From the NCBI GenBank assembly GCA_037157565.1, contig JAZHRO010000026.1, forward strand, positions 36,268,501 to 36,332,500: DNA of 64,000 nt, written 5' to 3'. The notes under the pieces were generated by a model. That model was given only the letters and a program-made list of their open reading frames with translations. It ran no database searches and had not been told where the DNA came from. The position numbers and the translations under genes are program-made. The stretch comes from Thalassia testudinum (lineage: Eukaryota > Streptophyta > Magnoliopsida > Alismatales > Hydrocharitaceae). This document shows, piece by piece, positions 1 to 10,095 of this stretch (positions are counted from its first letter, which is position 1; each line of letters begins with the position of its first letter).

Positions 1-690
1 AGGAATCTCTGACTGAGCCTTCATCAGGAAGACTCAAGTAAGACAACGATGATCATCCACAAAGACTGCATAATACCGATGTCCTCCTGGAGTAGGTACT
101 CTAGATGGCCCCCAGACATCACAGTGCACAAGAGAAAAGTGAATAGTACTTACCTCAGCATCTCTCTATGGATATATACTCCCATGATGCTTCCTAAGCT
201 GGTAATCCTCACACTCCAAAGTCAAGGAGTCTGGTAGATCAAGATACATCTAACGCATCTTCTTAAGTGATGGGTGTCCAAGTCTCATGTGCCATAGCCA
301 AAGATTAGTGGCAATGGAAACTGCTCCAGCAAACAAAGTAGCCATGTCAAGGTAATAGAGACCATCTCACTCTATACCCCCGCCTATAATCTCTCCTGTT
401 TAACGATCCTGGAAGTAGTAATGTGCTTCATCAAACACTACACAACACCCAAGGTCTTTACAGATGTGACTCACGGACAATAGGTTCATCGGGAACTCAG
501 GAGCACAATGAACCTCTTTAATCATCATCTTCAAGGATGCACACACTTCCAACCACTATGATTGGTGACGTGGCCCCATTGGCCACTCTGACATCTCTGA
601 TCCCACGTGGATTTGTGGGATTCACCAACCACTCAACATTGCCTGTGAGATGTATAGAGGCACCAGAAGCACGTGCCTTTAGCTCCATCT
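1..690 (-). pseudogene. RE-1 protease / integrase fragment
   Basis: Read on the minus strand. A degenerate protease near 650-685 reads ASGASIHLTG, with the catalytic Asp of DSGAS changed to Ala. It is followed by VANGATSPI. GAG-pre-integrase has LWHMRLGHPSLKKMR near 255-300. The integrase start reads HCDVWGPSRVPTPGGHRYY near 75-130, where the first catalytic Asp is retained. In-frame stops and frame changes show it is dead. Confidence 0.8.
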
Positions 691-764
691 TCTTCAAGTC
701 TCCTTGGGTTGCACACGCATGCCCTTGTAGGCCTACAATGGGCCTTTCAAGCAATCCCATCACA

Positions 765-870
765 TCTTCCTTAAATGAAAGAAGAATCATCATGCTTGAT
801 AAAGGAAGATTCATCAACCAAGGTGAGAGAAGACTCATCACCACATGCACTAAGCATGAGAGAAGGCTCA
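765..870 (-). repeat. TGATGA-YCTTCTCTCA degenerate repeats in RE-1
   Basis: Four degenerate copies of TGATGAGYCTTCTCTCA, about 24-33 nt apart, sit between the gag-like N-terminal codons and protease, where capsid coding would be expected. RE-4 has three comparable copies at the same position. Confidence 0.65.
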
Positions 871-1159
871 TCATGCACGTCACGACATCAAGGATGGGAA
901 CCACCGACCACCTGCCGACCTGTAGGGTTACCGGCAGGCCTCCAACGGCGATGTCGACGACACTGGGTCCATCGACAGAACTGCCAGCAACGTCGGCGGA
1001 CCCAATAGCAGTGGCGACGGCATTAGGAGATGTTTCTCCCATGTTGCTGCTACTGCAATCTCAACTTTGTTTCTCCATCGAATCACCTTTCTATTAGTGA
1101 TTCGATCATCTTTTGGGTGGGTATTTGGTAGGATATCGGAGCACCAACCTAGGACCATT

Positions 1160-1171
1160 GCTCTGATACCA
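1160..1171 (-). other. RE-1 primer-binding site
   Basis: TGGTATCAGAGC on the minus strand, complementary to the 3' end of initiator-Met tRNA, directly abutting the LTR as in plant Copia elements. Confidence 0.9.
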
Positions 1172-1300
1172 TGTAAAGGGAAAAAGATGCATTACTATTG
1201 AAAGGAAACCCTAGCCTTTCTTTTATAATAGAGAGGTGTGGGAAAATTACATAGTCATCCAAAAATAACGTAAAATAGTAAATACATCCTAGGCTCAACA
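1172..1300 (-). repeat. RE-1 5' LTR
   Basis: A 129-bp TG...CA segment adjoining the PBS. It carries TTATAAAAGAAAGGCTAGGG (promoter and R start) on the minus strand, a block shared with the RE-4 LTR. Confidence 0.75.
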
Positions 1301-2135
1301 GAATCAATATACTAAAATAAAGGAAGTAAAGATCCAATGTTTAAAGATTCAAGTGTAGTTAGGAAACTTTTATGCTTGGCATTTATGAAATCAAACATCA
1401 CTTTTGTAATTAACCATGTGAGTCAATTTATGGGAAACCCTTCTATAGTTACTAATCTTATGTAAGTTTGATTCTTAGGAACTTAAAAGGTCACAGCCGA
1501 AAGGCTTCTTCTTTAGGTGCAATGGGCATCTTGAGTTATATGCCTATTCAATTGTTGATTATGCTAGCTCCTCAAAGGATAGGAAATCCATTACTGACGA
1601 TGCTACTTTTCTTAAAGGTAATCCAATGACTTGCTATAGCAAGAAACAATCTATATTTGATCAGTCTAATGCACAGTTAGACAACTGAGATATGGCTTAT
1701 GCAACATATGAATTGATGCAGATTGCTTCCTTTTTAGCAAAGTTTAGTTTTAAACCAAAATTCCTATTCCAATATTCTATCATAAGCCAGTGGCTTGTAT
1801 TAAATCCAACCAAGTACTTCATGAATGAACAAAGCATAATTGCCAATTTACCAGGAAAGTGGTGCTTGATGGGAAGATTGCTATATTGTGTACTCCTTCT
1901 AAGCTTCATGTTGTAAACATTTTTACAAAGGAACTTTTTAAGAAGCAACACATTTCTCTATGACAAGATGGGTATAATTGATGTCTATACTCTAGCTTGA
2001 GAAGTGTTAATTTCTGACCTTTTTGTTTTTTCATGTGTAATGTGTTCATTTTTTCTACGGATATGCATCTTGTAGTTTTCCAATTAGTATTTCTCTATAT
2101 AAATGGGCTAGCATTTCATAATAGAGAGAAGCCAC
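1301..2135 (+). mobile_element. RE-2: old Copia relic, RT end, RNase H and 3' LTR
   Basis: Heavily mutated plus-strand sequence still readable as KLLCLAFMKSNITFVINHVSQFM (end of RT; note separate blocks), then VDYASSSKDRKSITDDATFL and CYSKKQSIFDQS (RNase H), then NIFTKELFKKQ and DKMGIIDVY at the C-terminus. A weak polypurine tract (CTTGAGAAG, 1996-2004) precedes a 3' LTR starting TGTTAATTTC at 2005, with a TATA-like CTATATAAATG near 2094. The LTR end is not definable. It sits in intron 6, antisense to the gene. Confidence 0.65.
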
Positions 2136-2179
2136 ATCTTTTATCGTCCAAATCCTAATAAGTATTGGAGCAAATTCAT

Positions 2180-2205
2180 TAATAATAATAATAATAATAA
2201 TAATA
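2180..2205. repeat. (AAT)n microsatellite
   Basis: About nine tandem TAA/AAT units with no interruption. Confidence 0.9.
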
Positions 2206-2801
2206 TGACTCTGAACTATTACTTTCAGTGATGACTAAGAATTCATTCAAACAAAAATCGCTTAGGACTATGATCCTCATGTGCAGTTTTGGCTCCTTAA
2301 GGGCATTCTTCCACTCATTTGTTCTGTTTCGAAAATTTGTCTTTACTTATACCTCTTAAAGAATACACCATCAATAATTAATAACCAAAAAAAGGTGGCA
2401 ATAAATAAGTCAAGCCACTAAGTCATTTACAAACCATGACTTCCATAGCAAAATACTTCTATAGAATAGATTGGAGCTCATTATATGGGATAGATTTCAC
2501 ATTGCTTCTAAGTACATCGTTCAATTTCAATTGTGGTCATTTTATAGTTTTCGAGGCTATTGGTTATCATTATTTATACCATGGTATATTGCATCACACT
2601 TGCGTCATTGGTAAGAAAATGTTACAAGGGCAATTTTGATTACCAAATCAACTGACTTCCTCCTATGAGATAAATTGTACACGACGTTATAAATGTTAAC
2701 AATTTATGGAAGCTATGAAAACTGATAGTCAGAAAACTAAGGAAACTAAAACTTGAAACCAATATATTCTCCAAGGACAAGCACATGTATATGGTACATA
2801 C
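2206..2801. other. Intron 6 sequence without recognised feature
   Basis: AT-rich sequence downstream of the exon 6 donor. I looked for the next ABCA exon (SNAYLQFLxGP block) on the minus strand and did not find it. No transposon domain is readable. Confidence 0.5.
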
Positions 2802-2929
2802 CATGTTTACAGATTTGGCAACACGCACTTGTAAACTAAAAGGACGCATCATACGAAAATACTTATAGGTAGAGTTATACCAAACTCTGACATCAAAGTT
2901 GCTCGTGTCAGTATCTTTGAAGTCAAACG
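2802..2929 (-). CDS. ABCA-like transporter, exon 6 (residues 300-342)
   Basis: The acceptor is TTTTTGCAG and the donor GTATGT. Two bases complete the Ala codon from exon 5, then 42 codons run to a phase-0 end. The block SNFDVRVWYNSTYK matches the strongly conserved NNFNVSIWYNSTYK of plant ABCA proteins, and VRVAKSVNM matches RVPRSVNL just ahead of the second membrane span. The stretch between them (YFRMMRPFSLQ) is diverged from the usual NDTGNAP-type sequence. The next exon lies left of the window. Confidence 0.85.
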
Positions 2930-3011
2930 CTGCAAAAATGGAGAAACTTATGTGTCCTTGTTCACATCAATTCAATATGAGATATGATAACACCCAGCCA
3001 TGAAAACGAAC

Positions 3012-3131
3012 CTGCCATTATTTCATTGATTGTCCTTGAAGCACTTGCTTGCCTGTAACCTTTAAAAAGTTCACCGTTTACAACTGATGGGCTATCACGC
3101 CACAGGTTTGTGCCATTAACACATTTTATAT
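3012..3131 (-). CDS. ABCA-like transporter, exon 5 (residues 260-299)
   Basis: The acceptor is TTTTAATCAG and the donor GTTCGT. Layout is two bases, 39 codons, one base. IKCVNGTNLWRDSPSVVNGE followed by LFKGYR matches the ABCA loop motif xxCVQGLxLWRxxSxEVNxE(L/I)FKGYR, and INEIMA matches INEI(V/I)AA. The exon is separated from exon 4 by 33.7 kb of nested retrotransposons. Its acceptor edge is partly duplicated at 3210-3225. Confidence 0.88.
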
Positions 3132-3198
3132 CTGATTAAAACCCAGAAGTCAGAAGCTCAAAGTGCAGTACAATTCTAAGATTGCAATGTATCTTATA

Positions 3199-3225
3199 AA
3201 AGTGCAGTACACATTTTATATCTGT
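3199..3225. repeat. Composite duplication at RE-3 left edge, including a copy of the exon 5 splice acceptor
   Basis: AAAGTGCAGTACA (3199-3211) repeats 3160-3172. ACACATTTTATATCTG (3210-3225) repeats 3119-3134, which spans the exon 5/acceptor border. The two source blocks appear in swapped order, as in filler DNA made by template switching. On the minus strand the copy recreates CAG|ATATAAAATGT. Confidence 0.7.
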
Positions 3226-3437
3226 AAATAAGTATTCCAATCCTGGAGGTGGATCTGCATAACCCTGACTGTTAGAAATGTAACACCCCTTCCCCTATCA
3301 TTCTTTAGTGAAGAAAAACCCTAGCCATTGCCATTGCATGGAACTAGGATGGTTGTCCTCCCGTAGTTTTTCCCTCCCAGAGTTTTCCACATAAATTGAT
3401 GCATTCATGGTTGTTCTTTTGTATGTGATGAAATTCA
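3208..3437 (+). repeat. RE-3 5' LTR
   Basis: Aligns by eye with the 3' LTR beginning at 32487: shared GTGGATCTGCATAACC, AAATGTAACACCCCTTC, CTTTAGTGAAG and CATAAATTGATGC-type blocks. The first ~16 bp differ from the 3' LTR and match nearby gene sequence, so the exact start is uncertain. It ends at AAATTCA before the PBS relic. Confidence 0.75.
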
Positions 3438-3440
3438 ATA

Positions 3441-3451
3441 ACTTATCAGAG
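3441..3451 (+). other. RE-3 primer-binding site relic
   Basis: ACTTATCAGAG, a mutated form of TGGTATCAGAG, four bases after the LTR end. Confidence 0.6.
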
Positions 3452-3918
3452 AATGTACCAATTATGGGATCCATGGTGTGATAAGAGATTCTCCCCGTAT
3501 TCCTATGTGTTGAGCATCTCACAATTTTTTGTGGCTGAGAGTTGAGTCTTCCTTGTGCATGGAGACTCTCCTTACATGTGCCAAGGCTAGATCAGTGTTT
3601 GGAGGGATTCTTGGTTGTTAGTTCTTTTACAGGTAGTCCTCGTGATTGAAGTTGGTTGCTGCACTCCTTTCTTGTTTGGTGGGCATCTCGGCATTAAGGA
3701 GGGTTGATCACACTGCCTTCGACCGGTCAAGACTCACCCAAACTGGTCAGCCCTTCCTTCCCTTTTATTGGTTCTGCCTAGTCACAGTTTTGACCAGTTG
3801 GAGAGCGACCCAACCAGTCAGCCAGATCTTATTTCATCACCCAGCGTCTAGGCCAACTTTTTGGAACTATTGACCGCTCATTCAACTGGCTCTCTGCCGA
3901 ACCGGTCAGCATCAAGAC
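3452..3918 (+). other. RE-3 leader, with ACCGGTCA-like motifs
   Basis: Non-coding leader where gag would begin; no zinc knuckle or capsid motif is readable. Between about 3718 and 3910 the word GACCGGTC and its variants recur (CGACCGGTCAAG, AACTGGTCAGC, TTGACCAGTTGG, CAACCAGTCAGCC, GAACCGGTCAGC), mixing both orientations of a palindrome. RE-4 interrupts the leader at 3919. Confidence 0.55.
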
Positions 3919-4060
3919 TGTTAACGTGTATGGAAGTTGAGGGGGTTGTGACTTTTTTCTATTTTATTGGATTTTCATATAATTTGCCCAGTTTCTCTCT
4001 TCTATAAAAGAGAGGCTAGGGTTTCTTTGTTCAATGAAAACTGTTATTTTCTTTTTGACA
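3919..4060 (+). repeat. RE-4 5' LTR
   Basis: A 142-bp TG...CA segment (TGTTAACG to TTTTTGACA). TTCTATAAAAGAGAGGCTAG near 4000-4020 is the likely promoter/R start. It aligns with the split 3' LTR. Confidence 0.75.
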
Positions 4061-4074
4061 TGTAATCAAAGTAG
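4061..4074 (+). other. RE-4 primer-binding site relic
   Basis: TGTAATCAAAGTAG, a decayed TGGTATCAGAGCAG, directly after the LTR CA end. Confidence 0.6.
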
Positions 4075-4344
4075 CAATCCTAGATCAGTCGTTTGATATT
4101 CCACCAAATAAAAATGTTTCAATCACCAACATCATGGTGATCCAAAGAATGATCAACGAAGGCACCCACAGTCACAGCAATGCCATTAGGAATCCTAGCA
4201 ACGCCGCTATCAATTTGGCCGGCGACAGTGGCAGCCTCATGCCAGATCAGTTGCAGCGTCGCAAATCGGCCTGCTATGGTCTTCAATGTAGGTCTGCACA
4301 TGCATGGGAGGTCTGGAGAAGTTGAAGGTGTTCGCTCCACGGTT

Positions 4345-4460
4345 TTTTATGTGATGAGCCTTCTCTCACAATACAGTTCCAAGTTTTTGTTGGTGTTGAG
4401 TCTTCTCTCACAAGTGGTGATCAAGTTTTCTCTATTGGCATGATGAGCGTTCTCTCATGC
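4345..4460 (+). repeat. TGATGAGYCTTCTCTCA repeats in RE-4
   Basis: Three copies (TGATGAGCCTTCTCTCA, GTTGAGTCTTCTCTCA, TGATGAGCGTTCTCTCA) lie between the gag-like N-terminus and protease, matching the repeats in RE-1. Confidence 0.7.
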
Positions 4461-4559
4461 AAATCAAGTTCACTTTACCCAAGAAGGAGGTAAAAATCAA
4501 ACTGGTGTGGTGTTGGTCTCTTGGTACATGAGGGATCTAGTCGGAGCAACAAGAGGCTC

Positions 4560-5640
4560 GGACCTTGGGTCATAGATTCGGGTGTGTCAATCCATCTTAC
4601 TAGGAATACCGAGGAGGTGAAGAACCCCTCCAAGCCACATGGAACCAAGTCAGAGTGGCCAATGGGGCAACTTCTCTGATTAGCATAGTTGGAGAGATCC
4701 AAGTATCACTAGTTCTGTGTGTTAGTGATGTGCAATGGGTATTCCAGAGGTGAAGACTTTTCTTCAGAAGTCCTTTGTTACGAAGGATCTTGGGGACTTA
4801 CACTACTTTCCGAGCATAGAGGTTATCAGGGGCAAGCATGAAATGCCTCTCTCTCAAAGGAAATACACCCTTGACATTTTGGAAGATGCAGGACTTCTTA
4901 GTGTCAAGCCTTCTGGTGAAGTAGGAAGGAAAACGTATTTCCACAGAGGATTTGCCTTTTGAAGATGTCCACATGTATAAATGTATAGTTGGCAAACTAC
5001 TTTTATCTTCCTATCACCTATCCAGACATTAGTTTTCCTGTGAGTAGAGCCAGTCAATTTATGGAGAAGCCATATTATAGCCATTAGAGCGATGTCAACC
5101 TTATACTGAGATACTTAAAGGGGTCTCTTGGTAGAAGCTTACTCTACAGGAAGAATGGGCACCTAAAGCTGTCATTTTATTCTGATGCTGACTATGTCGG
5201 GTTAGTAGATAATAGAAAGTTTAGTACAACTTTTGTTATCTTTCTTAGAGGAAACCTAATGTCCTGGCACAACAAGAAGCAAGTTGTAATTGCTCAATCT
5301 AGCACATAGGCTAAATATAGAGCCATGGCTCACCTTGCATGTAAAGTCATGCGGATCAACTCCTTTTTGACCAATCCAGGTGTTTCAATAAAGAGTCCAA
5401 CTCCAATGTATTGTGACAACAAATCTACCATATATATTGTCTCAAATCTTATCTTCCATGAAAGGACAAAACATATTGAGGTAGATTTCTACTTTATCAA
5501 CAACACTACGATGAAAGGAAAGATTACCACTCCTTATATATCTTCGAAGCTTTAGTTGGCAGATATCTTCATAGAGGCACTCCCACGAAAGCGGCCTTCA
5601 TTTATTTGTGATAAGTTGGGACTCAAGGACATCTACTTCC
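4560..5640 (+). pseudogene. RE-4 protease-RT-RNase H fusion relic
   Basis: Protease reads VIDSGVSIHLTRN near 4570-4610. About 130 nt later the RT palm/thumb begins (VKTFLQKSFVTKDLGDLHYF, then [17 protein letters not shown]), so roughly 2 kb of integrase and N-terminal RT is deleted. RNase H follows: FYSDADYVGLVDNRK near 5170, MSWHNKKQVVIAQSS near 5260, PMYCDNKSTIYIVSN near 5400, FHERTKHIEVDF near 5460, and a degenerate ADIFxEALPRKR near 5560. Stops and frame shifts are present. Confidence 0.8.
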
Positions 5641-5756
5641 CAACTTAAGGGGGAGTGTTGGAGTTTATGTTTTTTTTTTTTCGTATTAAGTCTTGTTTCT
5701 CTATTTTACTTTTATTAGTAGACTCTTCATATAATTTACCCAAGCCTCTTCTTTAA

Positions 5757-5916
5757 TGGGAAGAAATGAACTGCCTCGTTTATTGTGAGAGCCCTACCTA
5801 TCTTTATACAGAGAAAGGAAATGGGCAAATAGCAATATAATTCCAACAACAAACAAAAGGTGTACAACACACCCTTACAAATAAATGCAAAAGAAAATAA
5901 AACATCCAAGTCTACA
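5757..5916 (-). repeat. RE-5 3' LTR and polypurine tract
   Basis: 160 bp, same length as the 5' LTR and clearly alignable (AGAGCCCTA, GGCAAATAGCAATA, AAAAGGTGTACAA, CATCCAAGTCTACA). The polypurine tract CTTGAGGGGGAG (minus strand) lies at 5917-5928. Confidence 0.88.
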
Positions 5917-6009
5917 CTCCCCCTCAAGGTAGAGCATATATATCTATTACACTCAGCTTGGAACAAGATTCAAAAGTGGATTTAGGAAGAGACTTGGTAA
6001 AAATGTATG

Positions 6010-7390
6010 TCGTCTAATCATCTACAGCAACAGGAGTTGTATGTAACAAGCCTTTTTGAATCAAATCCCTAGTGTAGTGGCAATCCACTTCAACATGTTT
6101 GGTCCTTTCATGAAACATCGGGTTGTTAGCAATATACATGGTAGCAACATTATAACACCTCATCTCCATAGGACCAGTAATCTGGATGTGCAAATCTCCC
6201 AAGAGTAATTTCACCCATATGAGCTCTGCAGCTATCTGAGCCATTGCTCTGTATTTTGATTCAACACTCTAAAAGCTACAACTTATTTCTTATTCTTCCA
6301 GGGCACTAAATTGCCAGCTACATAGCTGCAAAATCCTATGGTGGATTTTCTATCTGCCAAACAACCTACATAGTCAGCATCAGAGTATACCACTATTGAC
6401 ATGGAAATACCTTTAGTATACAAAAAACCAAGTCCCAGTGCCTTTTTAACATATCTCAGAACCATCATGGCAGCATCCCAATGCTGCTTTGTAAGCTTAG
6501 CCACAACTTGACTAAGTCTTCCCACCGCAAAAGCTATATATGGTCTGGTAAAAGTGACGTAGAGAAGCTTCCCCACAAGCTACCTGTATTGTCTGCTATC
6601 CACTGAGGGTGCCTCTGCATCATATAGATGTGCCTTTGGATCCATAGGTACATTTGCTAGTTTTACCCCAAGCGTCCCAGCCTCCTGTAGAACATCTAAT
6701 ACATACTTTCTCTGAGATAGAACAATACCTTGTCTGCTGTGAGCAACTTTATCCCCAGAAAGTATTGTAATGGGCTCAAATCTTTCATTACAAACTAACT
6801 GGCTAACTGCTTCTTAATCGGTGCTATACCATCTATGTCGTCCCCTTTGACAATTAAGTCATCAACATAAACTAGAAGCACTACCACACCTTTCCATGTC
6901 TTCGTGGCAAACAAGGAATGATCTATTGAAGATCTCTGAAAGCCATCAGACTCCACCACGTGAGACAATTTCTGGAACTACGCACATGGACTCTGGGTGA
7001 GTCCATAGATTGCCTTCCTTAGCCTGGATACACACTCCCCCTGTCTGATACCCAGGAGGCTACTGCATGTACACTTCCTCCTGTAAATCGCCATATAGAA
7101 AAGCATTCTTTACGTCAAGTTGACGTAGTTGCCAATCATAACGTGTTACAACAGAAACCAAGATCCGCACAGTCGATAACCTCATAATAGAAGGGAAGGT
7201 ATCAAAGAAGTCCACCCTATAGGTTTGAGTGAACCTCTTTGCCACTAAACATGCTTTGCATCTAGCAATGGTCCCATCTGGATGAAACTTGATTGCAAAC
7301 ACTCATCTGCACCCCACAAGACTAGCCCCTAGCGGAAGTGGTGTAAGCTCTCACGTGCCTCTGCTCTGAAGTGCAACCATCTCCTCCATG
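6010..7390 (-). pseudogene. RE-5 reverse transcriptase and RNase H
   Basis: Minus strand. RT reads FAIKFHPDGTIARCKACLVA then KRFTQTYRVDFFDTF (7180-7300), QLDVKNAFLYGDLQEEVYMQ (7060-7120), and an intact YVDD catalytic motif near 6859-6870. RNase H reads VVYSDADYVGCLADRKSTIG near 6330-6420, PMEMRCYN near 6160, and FHERTKHVEVDCHYTRDLIQ near 6050-6110. Multiple stops break the frame. Confidence 0.82.
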
Positions 7391-8207
7391 GCCTGGTGCC
7401 ATTTTGGATGGAGCATGGCTTTCTGGTAAGAAACAAACATAGTAGTAGAGACAAGAGCTCTAGTAAACCCATAAAAGGCAGTCCCAAGGTCAACCATGTG
7501 TAGATCTCCAGCCATATGGTTCCTGGCACCAAACCTGGGGGCTTTCCAAATCGCATTCAGAAGGTCGCTATCCACATAAGCATCATCACCTGTAGGCTCC
7601 TCATCTGTCCCTGTCTCATCACTAGGCACCAAAGCATCAGTGTCTAAAGACCATATGCTCACCTGATGCAAGGAGGCTGGAGACAGGGAAGAAGGGAGCA
7701 TATGAAAAGTAGCATGTGGCCTCTGATGTGTAACAATAGGATCATTAAATCGGTCCCTCTCATGAGCATGAGTAGATGCTCATCCACAGGTATCGCACCA
7801 AGAGGAATAGGTGGAATAGGCATAGAGGCCGCATCATTCATAAGAAACAAATCACTGCTAGTAGTAAAGAAATATGGTACAAACTCATAGAATGTCACAT
7901 TAACAGAAACATAATGGTGCAAATTAAGTGGGTCAAAACATCTGTACTCCTTTTGGGTTCTAGATTAACCCAAGAAAACACACCTGATAGCCTGTGGTGT
8001 CAGTTTGTCCCGTCCTAGACGCAAATCATGGACAAATACAACACACCCAAAAATACGAAGGATAATAGAAAACAAAGGGCGACCAAGATACAGAACCTTC
8101 CATGGGATCTACTCATGAATGGTAGAGGTCGGCATCCTATTAAACAAAAAACAGGTTGTAAGAACAACATCCCCCCAATATAGAGTAGGCACAGGATGGT
8201 GGATAAG
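7391..8207 (-). pseudogene. RE-5 integrase C-terminus and linker
   Basis: Minus strand. Contains HHPVPTLYWGDVVLTTCFLF near 8130-8205, VFLG followed by SRTQKEYRCFDPLNLHHYVS near 7910-7980 (the conserved Copia integrase C-terminal FLGYSxxQKGYRCYDP block), then a low-complexity linker. It continues across RE-6 at 10096. Confidence 0.78.
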
Positions 8208-10095
8208 TGATGTGCACACATCTAATTAACCTAAAATGCCTATTTATGCATGTTCCTAGTCTATAGAAGCATCATTCATTATAAATATTGCATAACATGC
8301 ATCATTCTGCATTTATATTAGTTTGTACAAATTTTAAGTTAATTTCCCTTTTTATGATTAGCGGACAGAGAAATATCGTTTCAGGGTCTCGGATTAAAGA
8401 TCCAACTGTACGGATCTAATCAGGGCGACAATCAAAGTTCAACAACTCCAAGATCTCCCCAATCGGATTTCCATAGCATCAGATGTAGTCCGAAAAAGAT
8501 CAGAAATCAAGGGGCAAGGTGGTGCAAACTCGTACATTATATGACCAATCCAACCGCACAGATGAGTTCAAATCGACGATCACAGTCCAAAAGCACGAAA
8601 ATCGATCCAATCCGACATGCGTTGCACCACCTACAAGCATGTGAAGATGAATGGCTAGGATGGCACCACGTGGTGCCATCCCAGCAACCCAAAACAGCCC
8701 AAGCTCCCCGCAGCACTTTTTCAGCCGATGATCGACACATCTCAGCCATTGGATCATCATCCAACGACTAAGATTCACTCTCAGGCCACGCATCATTTCC
8801 ACTGAAGGAAAGGGTTCGAGCAGTCTCGACCATTGGATCGCCATGACAGTTGCAAGTGCTCGCCCCTTAAAACGTAACCGCAACCAAAGAGCACGCACAG
8901 CGCAGTGGGTAAGGCGCTTCGCCATTGGAGGTCGCACGATCGAGTCTTTGCTCCACGCCTCCTGCTCGCACGCAAACAGCATAATTCGGCCATTCAATCA
9001 AGCACCAACGGCTCAGATCAATCAATTAAATGGACGCACGATTGGGCTCCAGATCTCACGTGCAATCAGACACGCTCCTCAACGTGTGCGCTCGTAAGGG
9101 ATTTGGAGTGTTCGATCTTCATCGGGTGGCAATCAGAGAGGCCGCATCACCCTCTAACGCACGAAGGCGATGAGGCACATGCAATCCTAAGCCATCGGAT
9201 GCGCGATCGGACGGCTGAGGAGCAGTGGGTGCATGAACGGCTAAAGCTGAGGAGGCGACAACGTGGCACGCTCTGAGCGCTTGGATCTCCATCGTGCAAC
9301 TAACATTGCACGTGCGAATTCAGCGACGTGCAGCTACAGTGACTCATGTATCTGTCAATAAAGACCTGTATTAAAGATTTAAAGATGTTAAGTAACATTT
9401 TTGCCCTCAAAACCCACCTATATAAAGCCCTACGCCCTCCACTTTTTCTCCATCCCTTCTCTTCTTCTCTTACCCCCTCTAAAGCTCCACGAGCTGGTCC
9501 CATATCCGGGATGCTCCATTAGAGTTAGAGTAAAATAATTTTTCCATCTTCCCATCCCCATCGTGGAGCATCTCGTGGTTGTCCTCTCACCGCCATTCGA
9601 GAAGTAGATCCCACTACGATGTCACCCTGCTTCGTCCTCCGTCCAACTCCATTCTGTCTCGTCCAACATCTCATCCCCATAATCTGAGCACTCCGTCAAT
9701 GCGGCTCATCCTCCAAGCAGCTGATGAGGAGGATTTTCTCATCCCTCTCTTTTTATTGCTTTCTAATCTAGATTTCCAACTTACTAGTGTAGCAAGTAGA
9801 TGCAATGGACATAATGTTGTGGTTATGAAATACTTGTTCATTCTCTCCCTATTTTCTCTTTCTTCTATTGTTTATTCATTAAGCAGAATAACTAGTGTAG
9901 ATTTAATTCGACCAACTAATCTGCTTTGTGACAATAATTATAAACGTAATTTTTAATCAAACGTTCGCCTCCCCGTGTTCGACCCAGGACTCACTTTGAG
10001 TTTCGGTTATTAATTTTATTTGATAGCGGATTTTTACGCAACTATAAAAACAGGTTTCAAACTCAACCTTTTAGCGTACAAAATCTCGTTCATCA
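8208..10095. mobile_element. RE-6: 1.89-kb solo LTR (Ty3-Gypsy-like) inside RE-5 integrase
   Basis: It starts TGATGTGCACACATC and ends CGTTCATCA, flanked by perfect 5-bp duplications ATAAG (8203-8207 and 10096-10100). No coding domain is readable. CCACCTATATAAAGCCC near 9414-9430 looks like the promoter and start of R in plus orientation. GTGTTCGACCCAGGACTCA near 9975, followed by TTTGATAGCGG, resembles the U5 end of Gypsy-type LTRs. Open frames of up to 165 codons inside it look like nothing known. Gypsy assignment is inference. Confidence 0.75.

Larger units (their letters stand above)
1..1300 (-). mobile_element. RE-1: Copia LTR retrotransposon, 5' part, cut by window edge
   Basis: Reading leftward: 5' LTR (1172-1300), primer-binding site, a short gag-position segment with repeats, protease, GAG-pre-integrase and the start of integrase. 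The PBS-to-protease distance is only about 0.48 kb, too short for capsid and nucleocapsid. It lies against the RT/RNase H relic of RE-2 and probably inserted into it. The same short layout and repeats occur in RE-4, so the two are close relatives. Confidence 0.85.

Noticed and set aside
2640..2852. 70-codon minus-strand frame covering exon 6
   Set aside because: It reads through the GTATGT donor into intron 6 (VCTIYMCLSLEN) and includes only part of the true exon.
8500..9276. Open frames of 123-165 codons within RE-6
   Set aside because: They lie wholly inside a TG...CA segment with a target duplication, overlap one another on both strands, and show no family motif; taken as chance frames in an LTR.
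9579..9956. 125-codon plus-strand frame downstream of the RE-6 TATA box
   Set aside because: Position in R/U5 of an LTR and lack of any recognisable motif argue against a real gene.
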